Assembly (NCBI GenBank): GCA_035642125.1
Contig: DASQSZ010000423.1
Coordinates: 1-42,547 of the forward strand
Direction of reading: 5' to 3'
DNA length: 42,547 bases
DNA from: CALAED01 sp937891035
GTDB taxonomy: Bacteria > Actinomycetota > Actinomycetes > Streptosporangiales > Streptosporangiaceae
Part shown: piece after piece, positions 34,487 to 42,547 of the stretch
Layout: each line of letters begins with the position of its first letter
How positions within the stretch are numbered: the first letter of the stretch is position 1
Program-made: the position numbers and the translations under genes
Notes under the pieces: generated by a model
Seen by the model: the letters and a program-made list of their open reading frames with translations, nothing else
What the model was told of the DNA's origin: nothing
Databases searched by the model: none

Positions 34487-35752
34487 CTAAAGATCGCCCT
34501 TGGTCTCCAGCCGGTGCAGGGCCTTGACGATCGGCAGCACGACGAGGCCGAGCTGCCACTCGCGCGCGCCGTACGCCCGCAGCGCCGCATGCACCGTCTC
34601 TTCGGTGATGTCGGCGGGCGGCGCCCACGCCAGCCGGCGTACGTGGTCGGGCTGGAGGAGGTTTTCGGTGGGAAGGTTGTGCTCGTCGGCCAGCGCGGCG
34701 ACGACGGCGCGGGTGGCGGTGAGCCGCTTGGCCGCCTCGGGATCGCGTTCCGCCCAGCGGTGGGCGGGCGGCGGGCCGTCGCTCGGCACGCTGTGTTCCG
34801 GCAGCGCGTCGTCGGGCAGCTCCCTCGCCCTGGCGACGGCGCGCAGCCACGCCGCCGTGTGCCGGCGCGGGCCGCGGGCGCGGAAGGACGACAGCTCGTT
34901 CAGCTCGGCCGGAGTTTTGGGCAGCGTGGCGGCGAGGTCGATGACGGCCGCGTCGGCCAGCACCCGGCCGGGCGACAGGTCGCGATCGCGCGCGATCCGA
35001 TCCCTGGCCGTCCAGACCTCCCGTACAACGGCCAGCGCTCGTCGGTTGCGCACGCGGTGGATGCCGGATGTGCGCCGCCACGGGTCGGGCCGGGGCGGCT
35101 TGGGCGGCGTGGCCAAGATCGCGGCGAATTCTTCCTCGGCCCAGCCCAGCTTGTTCGCCCGCGCCAGCTCGGCGTGCAGGGCGTCGCGCAGCTCGATGAG
35201 CAGCTCGACGTCGAGCGCCGCGTAGCGCAGCCATTCCTCGGGCAGCGGCCGGGTAGACCAGTCGGCCGCCGAATGTCCCTTCTCAAGCGCGAAGCCGAGC
35301 ACCGTCTCGACCATCGAGCCGAGACCCACCTTGGGATAGCCGAGCAGCCTCCCGGCCAGCTCGGTGTCGAACAGCCGGCGCGGCCGCAGCCCGAGCTCCG
35401 CTAGGCACGGCAGATCCTGCGTCGCGGCGTGCAGCACGGTCTCGGCATCGCTGATCGCCGCGTCGAGCGCGGTCAGGTCGGGGCAGCCCATCGGGTCGAT
35501 GAGGACGGTGCCGGCACCGCGCCGGCGCAGCTGTACGAGGTAGGCGCGCTGGCCGTAGCGGTAACCAGAGGCGCGCTCGGCGTCGACGGCCACCGGCCCG
35601 GTCGCCGCGGCGAAGTCGGCGATGACGCGCTCGAGCTCCGCGGCGGTCCGGACGACCGCCGGGACCCCTTCGCGCGGCTCCAACAACAAAACGATGTCTT
35701 GGGCCGTCTCCCGGGCCGTCTTCTCCTGATCTCTCGCCTCCGGCACACCCAC
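34487..35752 (-). CDS. rnd: Ribonuclease D with HRDC domain
   Basis: A 421-residue 3'-5' exoribonuclease that trims tRNA and other stable RNAs. The DEDD exonuclease domain shows DAERASGYRYGQRAYLVQLRR (first Asp/Glu pair), LHAATQDLPCLAELG, FDTELAGRLLGY, and YAALDVELLIELRDALH (last acidic pair). HRDC-like helices follow (DRDLSPGRVLADAAVIDLAATLP and HNLPTENLLQPDHVRRL). Length is normal. It is close to the DUF3000 gene (21-nt gap) and is read with it. In actinomycetes this pair stands beside hemE. Confidence 0.93.
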   Translation of the reverse strand: MGVPEARDQEKTARETAQDIVLLLEPREGVPAVVRTAAELERVIADFAAATGPVAVDAERASGYRYGQRAYLVQLRRRGAGTVLIDPMGCPDLTALDAAISDAETVLHAATQDLPCLAELGLRPRRLFDTELAGRLLGYPKVGLGSMVETVLGFALEKGHSAADWSTRPLPEEWLRYAALDVELLIELRDALHAELARANKLGWAEEEFAAILATPPKPPRPDPWRRTSGIHRVRNRRALAVVREVWTARDRIARDRDLSPGRVLADAAVIDLAATLPKTPAELNELSSFRARGPRRHTAAWLRAVARARELPDDALPEHSVPSDGPPPAHRWAERDPEAAKRLTATRAVVAALADEHNLPTENLLQPDHVRRLAWAPPADITEETVHAALRAYGAREWQLGLVVLPIVKALHRLETKGDL

Positions 35753-35773
35753 GTCACTACCGTACGCCGGTCA

Positions 35774-36463
35774 CTATCCTGAACTGGCCGGACGAGGCGG
35801 GATGGCGGCCACTCCCGATGGCGGCAGGCCGGCCGCCTGGCACAGCAGCTCGCACCAGGCGGCGATGTGCCCGTCGAGATCGATGTCGCCGGCTGCTCCG
35901 CCGCGTCCCTGGTCAGCGCGGGTATCGCCGATGTCACGTGCACCAGAACCACCGCGTGCGCCGCGGGAGCTTCGCCGGCCGTGGCCGGTGGTGGCCCCGC
36001 CGGCCGGGGACCACGAGGCGCGCAGCTCGAGCTCGGTCGTGGCCGGCTCGTCGGCCTTGTCGCCGAAGCTCTCCGACACCGCCCGGGTGATGGTGCCAGA
36101 AACGCCGGCGTATCCGATCGGCTCCAGCGCTTCGATCAGCCAGCTCCACGCGACCGAGCCGACGAGCGGGTCGGCGGCGATCTCGGGCTCGAGCTCGGCG
36201 CTGACGTAGGCGACGATCCGGAACTCGCTCGGCCAGCCGCTGCGCCCCTCGGGGTCGTACAGCACGATCAGCCGGCCGACGGCGACGTCGACGTCGCCGC
36301 GGCTCACCGTGGCCGAGATGGCCGCCGAGTACGGGGCGAGCCGCTGCGGTGCCGGCATGTCCTCGATGAAGAGCTCGGGCCGGCCGGGGTCGCCTTCCAG
36401 GGCGCGCCGCAGCGCATCGAGGGCCCGCTGGAACGAGGCGGGCACATTGCTCTGCGACGTCAT
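35774..36463 (-). CDS. DUF3000 family protein
   Basis: The 229-residue protein matches the actinobacterial DUF3000 family from memory: RLAPYSAAISATVS, RLIVLYDPEGRSGWPSEFRIVAYVSAELE, WSWLIEALE and ELELRASWSP occur in that order. The function is unknown. The C-terminal about 60 residues are Gly/Arg-rich, then helical (HIAAWCELLCQAAG), which fits the family end. ATG 36463 begins the conserved part; a longer frame to 36595 would overlap the next gene and is not supported. It lies between the zinc-ribbon gene and rnd. Confidence 0.85.
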   Translation of the reverse strand: MTSQSNVPASFQRALDALRRALEGDPGRPELFIEDMPAPQRLAPYSAAISATVSRGDVDVAVGRLIVLYDPEGRSGWPSEFRIVAYVSAELEPEIAADPLVGSVAWSWLIEALEPIGYAGVSGTITRAVSESFGDKADEPATTELELRASWSPAGGATTGHGRRSSRGARGGSGARDIGDTRADQGRGGAAGDIDLDGHIAAWCELLCQAAGLPPSGVAAIPPRPASSG

Positions 36464-36591
36464 CTGTCGAGCGTAGGTCGCGCTGTGGACGATTCGCAGC
36501 GGGGCCACGCCGTGGGGTTGCCGCGAGACGGACGCCATGGGGTGGGGAAGGGAGTCGGTGGGAGCACGATGCACGGACTCGGGAACGTCGC

Positions 36592-36891
36592 TCACGCCGC
36601 CTGCGAGGGCGATCCGGACCCCCGCCGCCCGGTGCCGCCGCCGTCAGCGCCGCCGTCGGCGTCGGCGTCGATGTCCGCATCGGTGGCGTCGAACGGCCGG
36701 TCGTCGATGGGCAGGTCGTCATACCACCAAGCGTCGATGGGCGGCAGGCCGATGAGCACCGCGCCGCCGCAGTCCACGCAGACCCACTCGGGGCAGTCGT
36801 CGCCATGGCCGTCGAGGCAGGGAGGCTGTTCGAACGGACGCTCCGTACCGCAGGCGGAACAGTGGTGCATCAGAGCTTCCGTCACGGCCAT
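36592..36891 (-). CDS. Small zinc-ribbon protein
   Basis: The 99-residue product has two CxxC pairs (CSACG and CVDCG) about 24 residues apart, a rubredoxin-like or zinc-ribbon arrangement that should bind one zinc. After them is WWYDDLPIDDRPFDA and an acidic, Ala/Gly-rich tail. The function is unknown. AAAGGAGG precedes the ATG by 5 nt. It is divergent from hemE and upstream of DUF3000 and rnd on the minus strand. Confidence 0.8.
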   Translation of the reverse strand: MAVTEALMHHCSACGTERPFEQPPCLDGHGDDCPEWVCVDCGGAVLIGLPPIDAWWYDDLPIDDRPFDATDADIDADADGGADGGGTGRRGSGSPSQAA

Positions 36892-37206
36892 AGGGGCCTC
36901 CTTTGGCTCACGAACTGTTGATCATGATCTGTGGATCATGAACTTTTTGCGTGCTGCGGTCACGGTGGCACGGCCTGACGACGGAATGCGGGACTTCGCT
37001 CGGCGTGTCCTGAATCCCGTCACCCTCCCCGGTCCCACTGGCCTCACCCCGGGAACGCACGGGACGGCGAAGCCAACCGGGACGCGATCGGATGTGACCA
37101 GGTGTGCAAGGGTGAAAAGGGTCCTCCGGACTGATCGGGCTCACCGGGGTAGATCGGACTCACCGGGCGGGGAACCGCGTGGTGCGATTCATGGGACGAT
37201 TCGCTC
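36892..37206. other. Divergent control region of hemE with direct repeats
   Basis: No gene lies here. GATCATGA occurs at 36920-36927 and 36934-36941, 14 bp apart, within a larger AT-rich palindromic patch (36917-36943), near the zinc-ribbon gene. Closer to hemE, GATCGGRCTCACCGGG stands twice (37133-37148 and 37152-37167), offset 19 bp. Either could be a regulator site; spacing of the second pair, about two helical turns, fits protein binding. Confidence 0.45.
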
Positions 37207-38280
37207 GTGACAGTTGACAGCGCCGAGGACGCGGCCGCCGGCACCGGCCGGGCGGGTTCGGTATTCCTGCGCGCCTGCCGCCGCCGGCCGGTGCCGTACA
37301 CCCCGGTGTGGTACATGCGGCAGGCCGGGCGGTCGCTGCCCGAATACCGGCGGGTACGGGCCGACACGCCGATGCTGACCGCCTGCGCCACGCCCGAGAT
37401 GATCGTCGAGATCACCCTCCAACCCCTTCGCCGGTACGCGGTGGACGCGGCGATCCTCTTCAGCGACATCGTGGTGCCGCTCAAGGCGATCGGGGTCGAT
37501 CTGGACATCAAACCCGGCATCGGGCCCGTGGTCGCCACGCCCGTCCGCGACATCGACGCGATCTCGCGGTTGCGCCCGCTGGAGCCCGGTGACGTGCCGT
37601 ACGTGCACGAGGCGGTGTCCGCGCTGACGGGCGAGCTTGGGGACACGCCGCTCATCGGGTTCGCCGGCGGGCCGTTCACCCTCGCCTCCTACCTCATCGA
37701 AGGCGGCCCGTCGAAGAACCACGACCACACCAAGGCGATGATGTACGGCGCCCCGAAGCTTTGGGCCGACCTGATGGACCGGCTCGCCGACATCACGATC
37801 GAGTTCCTGCGCGTGCAGGTGGCCGCCGGGGCGGGCGCGATCCAGCTGTTCGACTCGTGGGTCGGCGCGGTCGCGCCCGACGACTACCGGCGCTCGGTGC
37901 TGCCGTACACCCGCAAGATCTTCGCCGCGCTTGGCGGGTTCGACGTCCCGCGCATCCACTTCGGCGTCGGCACCGGCGAACTGCTCGGCCTGATGGGGGA
38001 GGCCGGCGCGGACGTCGTCGGCGTCGACTGGCGGGTGCCCCTCGACGACGCCGTCCGGCGCGTCGAGCCGGGTAAGGCCCTGCAGGGCAACCTGGATCCC
38101 GCGCTGCTGCTCGCGCCCTGGGAGATCGTGGAGGAACGGGCCAAAGAAGTGATCGACCGTGGCCGGACGGCCGAGGGCCACGTGTTCAACCTCGGCCACG
38201 GCGTGCTGCCCACGACCGACCCCGGCCAGTTGGCCCGCCTCGCCGACTACGTCCGCGCGGCCTCGGCCCGCGAGTCCTGA
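37207..38280 (+). CDS. hemE: Uroporphyrinogen decarboxylase
   Basis: Converts uroporphyrinogen III to coproporphyrinogen III. The 357-residue protein has PVWYMRQAGRSLPEYR near residue 33 (substrate Arg pair), ILFSDIVVPLKAIG with the catalytic Asp, FAGGPFTLASYLIEGG, QLFDSWVGA and FNLGHGVLPTTDP (C-terminal His). Length is typical. GTG 37207 starts it. It heads a haem run with hemG and chdC; a gap of 127 nt with a GCGGC/GCCGC hairpin (38281-38298) follows. Confidence 0.95.
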   Translation: MTVDSAEDAAAGTGRAGSVFLRACRRRPVPYTPVWYMRQAGRSLPEYRRVRADTPMLTACATPEMIVEITLQPLRRYAVDAAILFSDIVVPLKAIGVDLDIKPGIGPVVATPVRDIDAISRLRPLEPGDVPYVHEAVSALTGELGDTPLIGFAGGPFTLASYLIEGGPSKNHDHTKAMMYGAPKLWADLMDRLADITIEFLRVQVAAGAGAIQLFDSWVGAVAPDDYRRSVLPYTRKIFAALGGFDVPRIHFGVGTGELLGLMGEAGADVVGVDWRVPLDDAVRRVEPGKALQGNLDPALLLAPWEIVEERAKEVIDRGRTAEGHVFNLGHGVLPTTDPGQLARLADYVRAASARES

Positions 38281-38407
38281 GCGGCGAGCGCAAGCCGCGA
38301 GCGACGCCGGGGAAGTGTGTGAGATTGGTCACTGTGCGCAGTCATTCGTCACCGTGTCCGCGCGCGGATGAGCGCTCCTGACGGACCCGGTCGATACTGT
38401 GGGCGCT

Positions 38408-39976
38408 ATGACCACCTCACGCCGGCACCATGTCGTGGTCGTCGGCGCCGGCGTCGCCGGCCTGGCGGCCGCCCATTTCCTGACCAGGCCCAGGGGCGGC
38501 GCCGGCCAGCGCGGCCCGGCCGACATTCGGGTCACGGTGCTCGAGGGCTCGGCCCGCCTCGGCGGCAAGCTGCTGGTCAGCGACGTCGCCGGACTCCCGG
38601 TCGACGCGGGCGCCGAGGCGATGCTGGCCCGGCGTCCCGAAGGGCTCGCGCTGGTGCGCGATCTCGGCCGCGCCGACGACCTCGTCTATCCGGGCACGAC
38701 GTCGGCCGCCATCTGGAGCTATGGCGCGCTGCGCCGGCTGCCCGCCGGCCACGTCATGGGCGTGCCGGCCGACCTGCCCGAGCTGGCCAAATCGCACATA
38801 CTGTCGGGCGGCGGGCTGGCCAGGGCCCCGCTCGACCTCGTGCTGCCGGCGACTCCGCGGGGCCCGGACGTTTCGGTGGCCGCCTACGTCGGGGCCAGGC
38901 TCGGCCGTGAGGTCGTGGATCGACTGGTCGAGCCGCTCCTCGGCGGGGTCTACGCGGGCCGGGTCGACGAGCTGTCCTTCGACGCGACGCTGCCCGCGCT
39001 GGCCGCGTCCTCCCACACCCACCGTTCGCTCATCGCCGCCGCCCGTACGCTCAGACGGGCCGCGCCGGCCGACGCCGGGCCGGTCTTCACCACGCTGGCG
39101 AACGGGCTCGGCACGCTCCCCGACCTGCTCGCCGCCGCCGTGCGCGCGCGCGGCGGGTCGGTCCGCACGGACGCGATGGTGCGTGAGTTGCGCCGCACCG
39201 CGAACGGCTGGCGGCTGACCGTCGGCCCGACGCGCGCCCCGGAGTACCTCGCGGCCGACGCCGTGGTCATCGCGGTGCCGGCCCGGGCGGCGGCCCGGCT
39301 GCTCGCCGCCGAAGCGCCCGCCGCGGCCAGAGAGCTCGACGCGATCGACTACGCCAGCATGGCGATCGTCACGCTCGCCTACCACACCAACGCCTTCACC
39401 CGGCCGCCGCGCGGCAGCGGCTACCTCGTGCCGGCGGTCGAGGTCGGCGACACCGGGGTCAAGGCCGTGACGTTCAGCTCGAACAAGTGGCCGCACCTGA
39501 CGCGAAACGCGCTCGGCACCGTTATCGTGCGGTGCTCCATCGGCCGGTACGGCGAGGAGCAGACGTTGCAGCGCTCCGATGACGACCTCAAGGCCGCCGC
39601 GATCACCGAGTTGGCCCGCACCTGCGGGGTGGGCGAGCTGCCGATCGACGGCCGGGTCACCAGGTGGGGCGGCGGGTTGCCGCAGTACACGGTGGGGCAT
39701 GCCGACCGGGTGGCGCGGATCCGTTCGGCGATCGCGCCCCTGCCCGGTCTTGCCGTGTGCGGCGCGGCCTACGACGGCCTCGGCATCCCGGCCTGCGTCG
39801 CGACCGCGAGCGCCGCCGCCACTCGTGTCTTGGACGGGCTGGCCGATCGGGCAGAATCGAGATATGGCGACAGCGACGGGGACACCGAAGCCGAAGGCGC
39901 GCGAGCTCAACAGCGTGATCCGATACACGATGTGGTCGGTCTTCCAGGTGCGGAGCCTCGACCAGATCGATCGTGA
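38408..39976 (+). CDS. hemG: Coproporphyrinogen/protoporphyrinogen oxidase (HemG/HemY/CgoX)
   Basis: A FAD enzyme; in actinomycetes it oxidises coproporphyrinogen III. The 522-residue product has the dinucleotide motif VVVGAGVAGLAAAHFL near residue 10, GGKLLVSDVAGLPVDAGAEAML, VVDRLVEPLLGGVYAG and a C-terminal AGLGIPACVATA-like FAD contact (DGLGIPACVATASAAAT). ATG 38408 begins the conserved part. The frame runs 113 nt into chdC and ends with a low-complexity, charged tail not typical of the family. The overlap is unusually long for a bacterial pair. Confidence 0.9.
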   Translation: MTTSRRHHVVVVGAGVAGLAAAHFLTRPRGGAGQRGPADIRVTVLEGSARLGGKLLVSDVAGLPVDAGAEAMLARRPEGLALVRDLGRADDLVYPGTTSAAIWSYGALRRLPAGHVMGVPADLPELAKSHILSGGGLARAPLDLVLPATPRGPDVSVAAYVGARLGREVVDRLVEPLLGGVYAGRVDELSFDATLPALAASSHTHRSLIAAARTLRRAAPADAGPVFTTLANGLGTLPDLLAAAVRARGGSVRTDAMVRELRRTANGWRLTVGPTRAPEYLAADAVVIAVPARAAARLLAAEAPAAARELDAIDYASMAIVTLAYHTNAFTRPPRGSGYLVPAVEVGDTGVKAVTFSSNKWPHLTRNALGTVIVRCSIGRYGEEQTLQRSDDDLKAAAITELARTCGVGELPIDGRVTRWGGGLPQYTVGHADRVARIRSAIAPLPGLAVCGAAYDGLGIPACVATASAAATRVLDGLADRAESRYGDSDGDTEAEGARAQQRDPIHDVVGLPGAEPRPDRS

Positions 39977-40571
39977 GGCGGCCGTGAGCGAGGTCACCGA
40001 TTTGATCGAGCAGGCGGCGGACAAGGACGTGACCACGCGTGGGCTCTACGACGTGGCCGGGTTCCGCGCCGACGCCGACTTCATGTGCTGGTGGCACGCG
40101 CCGAGCTCCGACGATCTGCAAGAGGTCTACGGCCGGTTCCGCCGCACCGCGCTCGGCCGGGCCTGCCGGCCCGTCTGGTCGGTGATGGCGCTGCACCGGC
40201 CGGCCGAATTCAACAAGTCGCATATCCCGGCGTTCCTCGCCGACGAAGAGCCCAGAGACTACCTGTGCGTCTACCCGTTCGTCCGGTCCTATGACTGGTA
40301 CCTGCTACCCGACGACGAGCGGCGAGCCCTGCTCGCCGAGCACGGCAAGATGGCGCGCGACTACCCCGACGTACGAGCCAACACGGTGGCCTGCTTCGCG
40401 CTCAACGACTACGAATGGATGCTCGCGTTCGAGGCCGATGAGCTACACCGCATCGTCGACCTGATGCGGCATCTGCGCGGCTCGCGGGCCCGGCTGCACG
40501 TACGGGAAGAGATCCCGTTCTACACCGGCGCGCGCAAGCCCGTGCCCGAGCTCATCCGTTCGCTGCCCTGA
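39864..40571 (+). CDS. chdC: Coproheme decarboxylase (HemQ/ChdC)
   Basis: Decarboxylates coproheme to haem b with hydrogen peroxide, the last step of the Gram-positive haem route. The 235-residue chlorite-dismutase-fold protein shows VIRYTMWSVFQV, DADFMCWWHAPS, YPFVRSYDWYLLPDDERRALLAEHGKMARDYPDVRANTVACFALNDYEWMLAFEAD (read in parts: RSYDWYLLPDDE with the reactive Tyr region and MARDYPDVRANTV) and EIPFYTGAR at the end. Length is normal. ATG 39864 is inside the hemG frame and has a weak ribosome site, suggesting coupling. A 7-bp hairpin overlaps its stop. Confidence 0.93.
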   Translation: MATATGTPKPKARELNSVIRYTMWSVFQVRSLDQIDREAAVSEVTDLIEQAADKDVTTRGLYDVAGFRADADFMCWWHAPSSDDLQEVYGRFRRTALGRACRPVWSVMALHRPAEFNKSHIPAFLADEEPRDYLCVYPFVRSYDWYLLPDDERRALLAEHGKMARDYPDVRANTVACFALNDYEWMLAFEADELHRIVDLMRHLRGSRARLHVREEIPFYTGARKPVPELIRSLP

Positions 40572-40592
40572 TCGGCGCCGCCACGGCCGATC
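40570..40592 (+). terminator. Hairpin at the end of the haem genes
   Basis: GATCGGC (40570-40576) and GCCGATC (40586-40592) pair over 7 bp with a 9-nt loop, starting within the chdC stop codon. No U-run follows, so its strength is uncertain. Confidence 0.4.
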
Positions 40593-40629
40593 GGAACGGA
40601 CGGGGAACCGGAAACCGGGGGATGGGGAC

Positions 40630-41325
40630 ATGAGTGCGGAGCGGCGGCGCCGCGGGCGCCACACCAAGCATCGACGCAACGCCAAGTCGCCAGGCGACCA
40701 GGCGGTCGGCGCCGCGCGGGGAGCCGGGGCAGCGCGGGGGGCCGGCGCTAGGCGGGACGGTGTCCCCACGGGCGGCAGGCCCGCACCGGGCGGAGTGTTC
40801 GCGGTGGATGGCAAACGGGGTGAGCGGGTGGCCATCTCCGTGGCCGGCGCCGCCGCCATCGCGACCGCGGTCGCGGTGGTCGTGTTGGCGGGCGGGCGGC
40901 TGACGTCCACAAACGCGTCCAGGACCGAAGCGACCAAGGCTCAAGCGACCAAGTCGCCCAGACCTGCGGCGCCGCCGACCGTCCCGGCAGCGCCCCTGGC
41001 GGCCAAGCCGGGCGCCGCCGACGGCGACACCGGCGCCATCGCCTACTTCAAGGAGAAAGACCCCCGGGACAAGGTCGTCAAGCACGTCGACGAGGTGCGG
41101 TGGAGCGGGCGGTACCTCCGCGTCTACACCGACCTACAGGAGGACGACACCCACTCTCGGGTGGCGCTCGACCTGTGCGAGTGGACCAGCGAGTACCTCA
41201 CGGATCGGCGCGGCCACCGCGATCCCGTCGTCTTCGTGCACGCCAAGAAGAACGGCAACGGCAACGTCGTGCTGGTCAACAGGCTCAGCGCCAAGGACCC
41301 GTGCAAGAGCGTCGAGACCCCGTGA
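40630..41325 (+). CDS. Single-pass membrane protein of unknown function
   Basis: The 231-residue protein has a highly basic, Arg/Gly/Ala-rich N-terminus (RRRRGRHTKHRR), one hydrophobic segment (VAISVAGAAAIATAVAVVVLAGG, about 67-90) and a Pro/Ala/Lys linker. The external C-domain has KDPRDKVVKHVDEVRWSGRYLRVYTDL, DLCEWTSEYL and a terminal DPCKSV, giving one possible disulfide. The domain repeats a pattern seen in other actinomycete membrane proteins but I cannot name it. GGGGA precedes the ATG. Its stop is 4 nt from the msrB stop. Confidence 0.72.
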   Translation: MSAERRRRGRHTKHRRNAKSPGDQAVGAARGAGAARGAGARRDGVPTGGRPAPGGVFAVDGKRGERVAISVAGAAAIATAVAVVVLAGGRLTSTNASRTEATKAQATKSPRPAAPPTVPAAPLAAKPGAADGDTGAIAYFKEKDPRDKVVKHVDEVRWSGRYLRVYTDLQEDDTHSRVALDLCEWTSEYLTDRRGHRDPVVFVHAKKNGNGNVVLVNRLSAKDPCKSVETP

Positions 41326-41329
41326 GCCG

Positions 41330-41755
41330 TCACTCCCCGCGCTGCGTCGCCCCCTCCTGGGCCGGTTCGAGGGTCAGCGAGATGCTGTTGATGCAAAACC
41401 GGTCGTCGGTCGGCGTCGGATAGCCCTCGCCTTGGAAGACGTGGCCGAGGTGGGAGTCGCAGCGCGCGCAGCGCACCTCGGTCCTCACCATGCCGAGGGA
41501 CCGGTCCTCGATCAGGGTCACCGCGCCTGCGTCGGCGGGCGCGTAGAAGCTCGGCCAGCCGCAGTGCGACTCGAACTTGGTGCCGGAGCGGAACAGCTCG
41601 GCGCCGCAGGCGCGGCAGCGGTACACACCGATGGTTTTGGCGTCGGTGTACTCACCGGTGTAGGGCCGCTCGGTGCCCGCCTCGCGCAGCACGTGGTATT
41701 CCTCGGGCGTCAACTCCGCCCGCCACTCGTCCTCGCTCTTGCGGATCTTCTCCAT
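41330..41755 (-). CDS. msrB: Peptide-methionine (R)-S-oxide reductase
   Basis: Repairs oxidised methionine in proteins. The 141-residue enzyme has two zinc-binding pairs (Cys47/Cys50 in CRACG and Cys96/Cys99 in CARCDSH), the substrate loop SHCGWPSFY with Cys65, and the catalytic Cys121 in DDRFCINS. Length is normal. ATG 41755 begins the conserved start EKIRKSEDEWRAELT; the longer frame to 41896 overlaps the divergent polymerase gene. A 46-nt gap divides it from that gene. Confidence 0.95.
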   Translation of the reverse strand: MEKIRKSEDEWRAELTPEEYHVLREAGTERPYTGEYTDAKTIGVYRCRACGAELFRSGTKFESHCGWPSFYAPADAGAVTLIEDRSLGMVRTEVRCARCDSHLGHVFQGEGYPTPTDDRFCINSISLTLEPAQEGATQRGE

Positions 41756-41801
41756 ACCCTCGACCGTACCTCGGCTGACATGCTGAGTTAGCGTGCTGGT
41801 T

Positions 41802-42547
41802 ATGGCTTCGCCGTTCATCGAGATCCCGGTGGGGGATCGGCTCGTCAAGGTGACAAATCCGGACAAAGTGTATTTTCCGGAGACCGGGGCGACCAAGCGT
41901 GACCTCGTCGAGTACTACCTGTCCGTGGCCGACGGGATCGTCCGTGCGCTGCGCGATCGGCCGACCACGCTGGAGCGCTGGCCGGCCGGCGTCTTCCCTG
42001 GCGCCAAGCTGTCCACCCAGCAGAGCCACGGCGGCGACGCCTTCTTCCAGAAGCGGGTGCCCAAGGGGGCGCCCGACTGGGTGCGGACGGCACGTATCGA
42101 GTTCCCGAGCGGACGCGCGGCCGACGAGGTCTGTCCGACCGAGGCCGCCGTGGTCGCGTGGGCGGCCAACCTCGGCACGCTCACCTTCCACCCCTGGCCG
42201 GTACGCGACACCGACGTCGACCACCCCGACGAGCTGCGCATCGACCTCGATCCCCAGCCAGGTACGGACTTCGCCGACGCGCGACGCGTCGCGATCGAGG
42301 GCGCCCGCGGCCTGCTGACCGAGCTGGGGTACGCGGGCTTCGTCAAGACCTCGGGCAGCCGTGGCGTGCACATCTACGTGCGGATCGAGCCGCGCTGGAC
42401 GTTCAACGAGGTACGCCGCGCCGCGCTGGCCTTCGGGCGCGAGCTGGAGCGGCGAATGCCCGACCGGGTGACCACGAAATGGTGGAAGGAAGAGCGCGGC
42501 GAGAAGGTCTTCATCGACTTCAACCAAAACGCCCGCGACCGTACGAT
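41802..42547 (+). CDS. ligD: LigD polymerase-domain protein, N-terminal part
   Basis: The first 248 codons of a primase-polymerase of the archaeo-eukaryotic type that fills gaps during Ku-dependent end joining. It opens FIEIPVGDRLVKVTNPDKVYFP. Further motifs are YYLSVADGIVRALRDRPTTLERWP, KRVPKGAPDWV, DELRIDLDPQPG with the metal-binding Asp pair, KTSGSRGVHIYVRI and KVFIDFNQNARDRT near the edge. Whether a ligase or nuclease domain follows cannot be seen; many actinomycetes have the polymerase as a separate gene. The window ends inside it. Confidence 0.9.
   Translation, partial: MASPFIEIPVGDRLVKVTNPDKVYFPETGATKRDLVEYYLSVADGIVRALRDRPTTLERWPAGVFPGAKLSTQQSHGGDAFFQKRVPKGAPDWVRTARIEFPSGRAADEVCPTEAAVVAWAANLGTLTFHPWPVRDTDVDHPDELRIDLDPQPGTDFADARRVAIEGARGLLTELGYAGFVKTSGSRGVHIYVRIEPRWTFNEVRRAALAFGRELERRMPDRVTTKWWKEERGEKVFIDFNQNARDRT

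Overview
The window is high-GC DNA with frequent GTG/TTG starts, strong AGGAGG-type ribosome sites and many 4-nt stop/start overlaps. With an XRE/HATPase regulator pair, class E/F-type sortase, LigD polymerase and the ChdC (coproporphyrin) haem route, this points to an actinomycete. A Streptosporangiales-like or Streptomyces-like host is likely, but I cannot fix the genus from sequence alone.

The two ends look like conserved chromosome. The left end (1-6.7 kb) holds a LysE exporter fragment, a Mug-type DNA glycosylase, a sortase with its likely substrate, idi divergent from dxs (isoprenoid precursors), and an amino-acid permease whose ribosome site lies in a perfect hairpin. The right end (34-42.5 kb) holds rnd, a DUF3000 gene, a zinc-ribbon gene, hemE, hemG, chdC, a membrane protein, msrB and the start of a LigD polymerase gene: late haem synthesis, RNA processing, oxidative repair and end-joining.

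The middle (6.7-34 kb) is more varied. It begins with a frameshifted remnant, then a ferredoxin-NADP reductase with an operator-like repeat, an acyl-CoA synthetase, and an OmpR/histidine kinase pair with a direct-repeat operator. Next is a BNR-repeat protein coupled to a MoaD/ThiS-like protein ending in Gly-Gly. A tight three-gene operon follows: NodU/TobZ-type carbamoyltransferase, a CobQ-like ATPase with no glutaminase domain, and an MFS exporter. After it come a secreted protein of unknown role, a secreted alpha/alpha-toroid protein beside cobT, a cupin and a glycosyltransferase.

From 24 to 30 kb the DNA looks like a decaying accessory patch. A HATPase gene with two strong in-frame starts faces a frameshifted XRE regulator coupled to a 2H phosphoesterase. 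Then come 1.3 kb with no recognisable gene, and a broken HTH-ImmA/PIN toxin-antitoxin-like pair, one gene frameshifted and the other stopped by TAG. A lipoprotein/adaptor/ATPase/permease (MacAB-like) operon and a tandem AAGGAG repeat lead back to the conserved right end.

The best candidates for undescribed biology are the carbamoyltransferase/CobQ-N/MFS operon, the BNR-MoaD pair, the two-start HATPase with its divergent regulator, and the toroid protein beside cobT.
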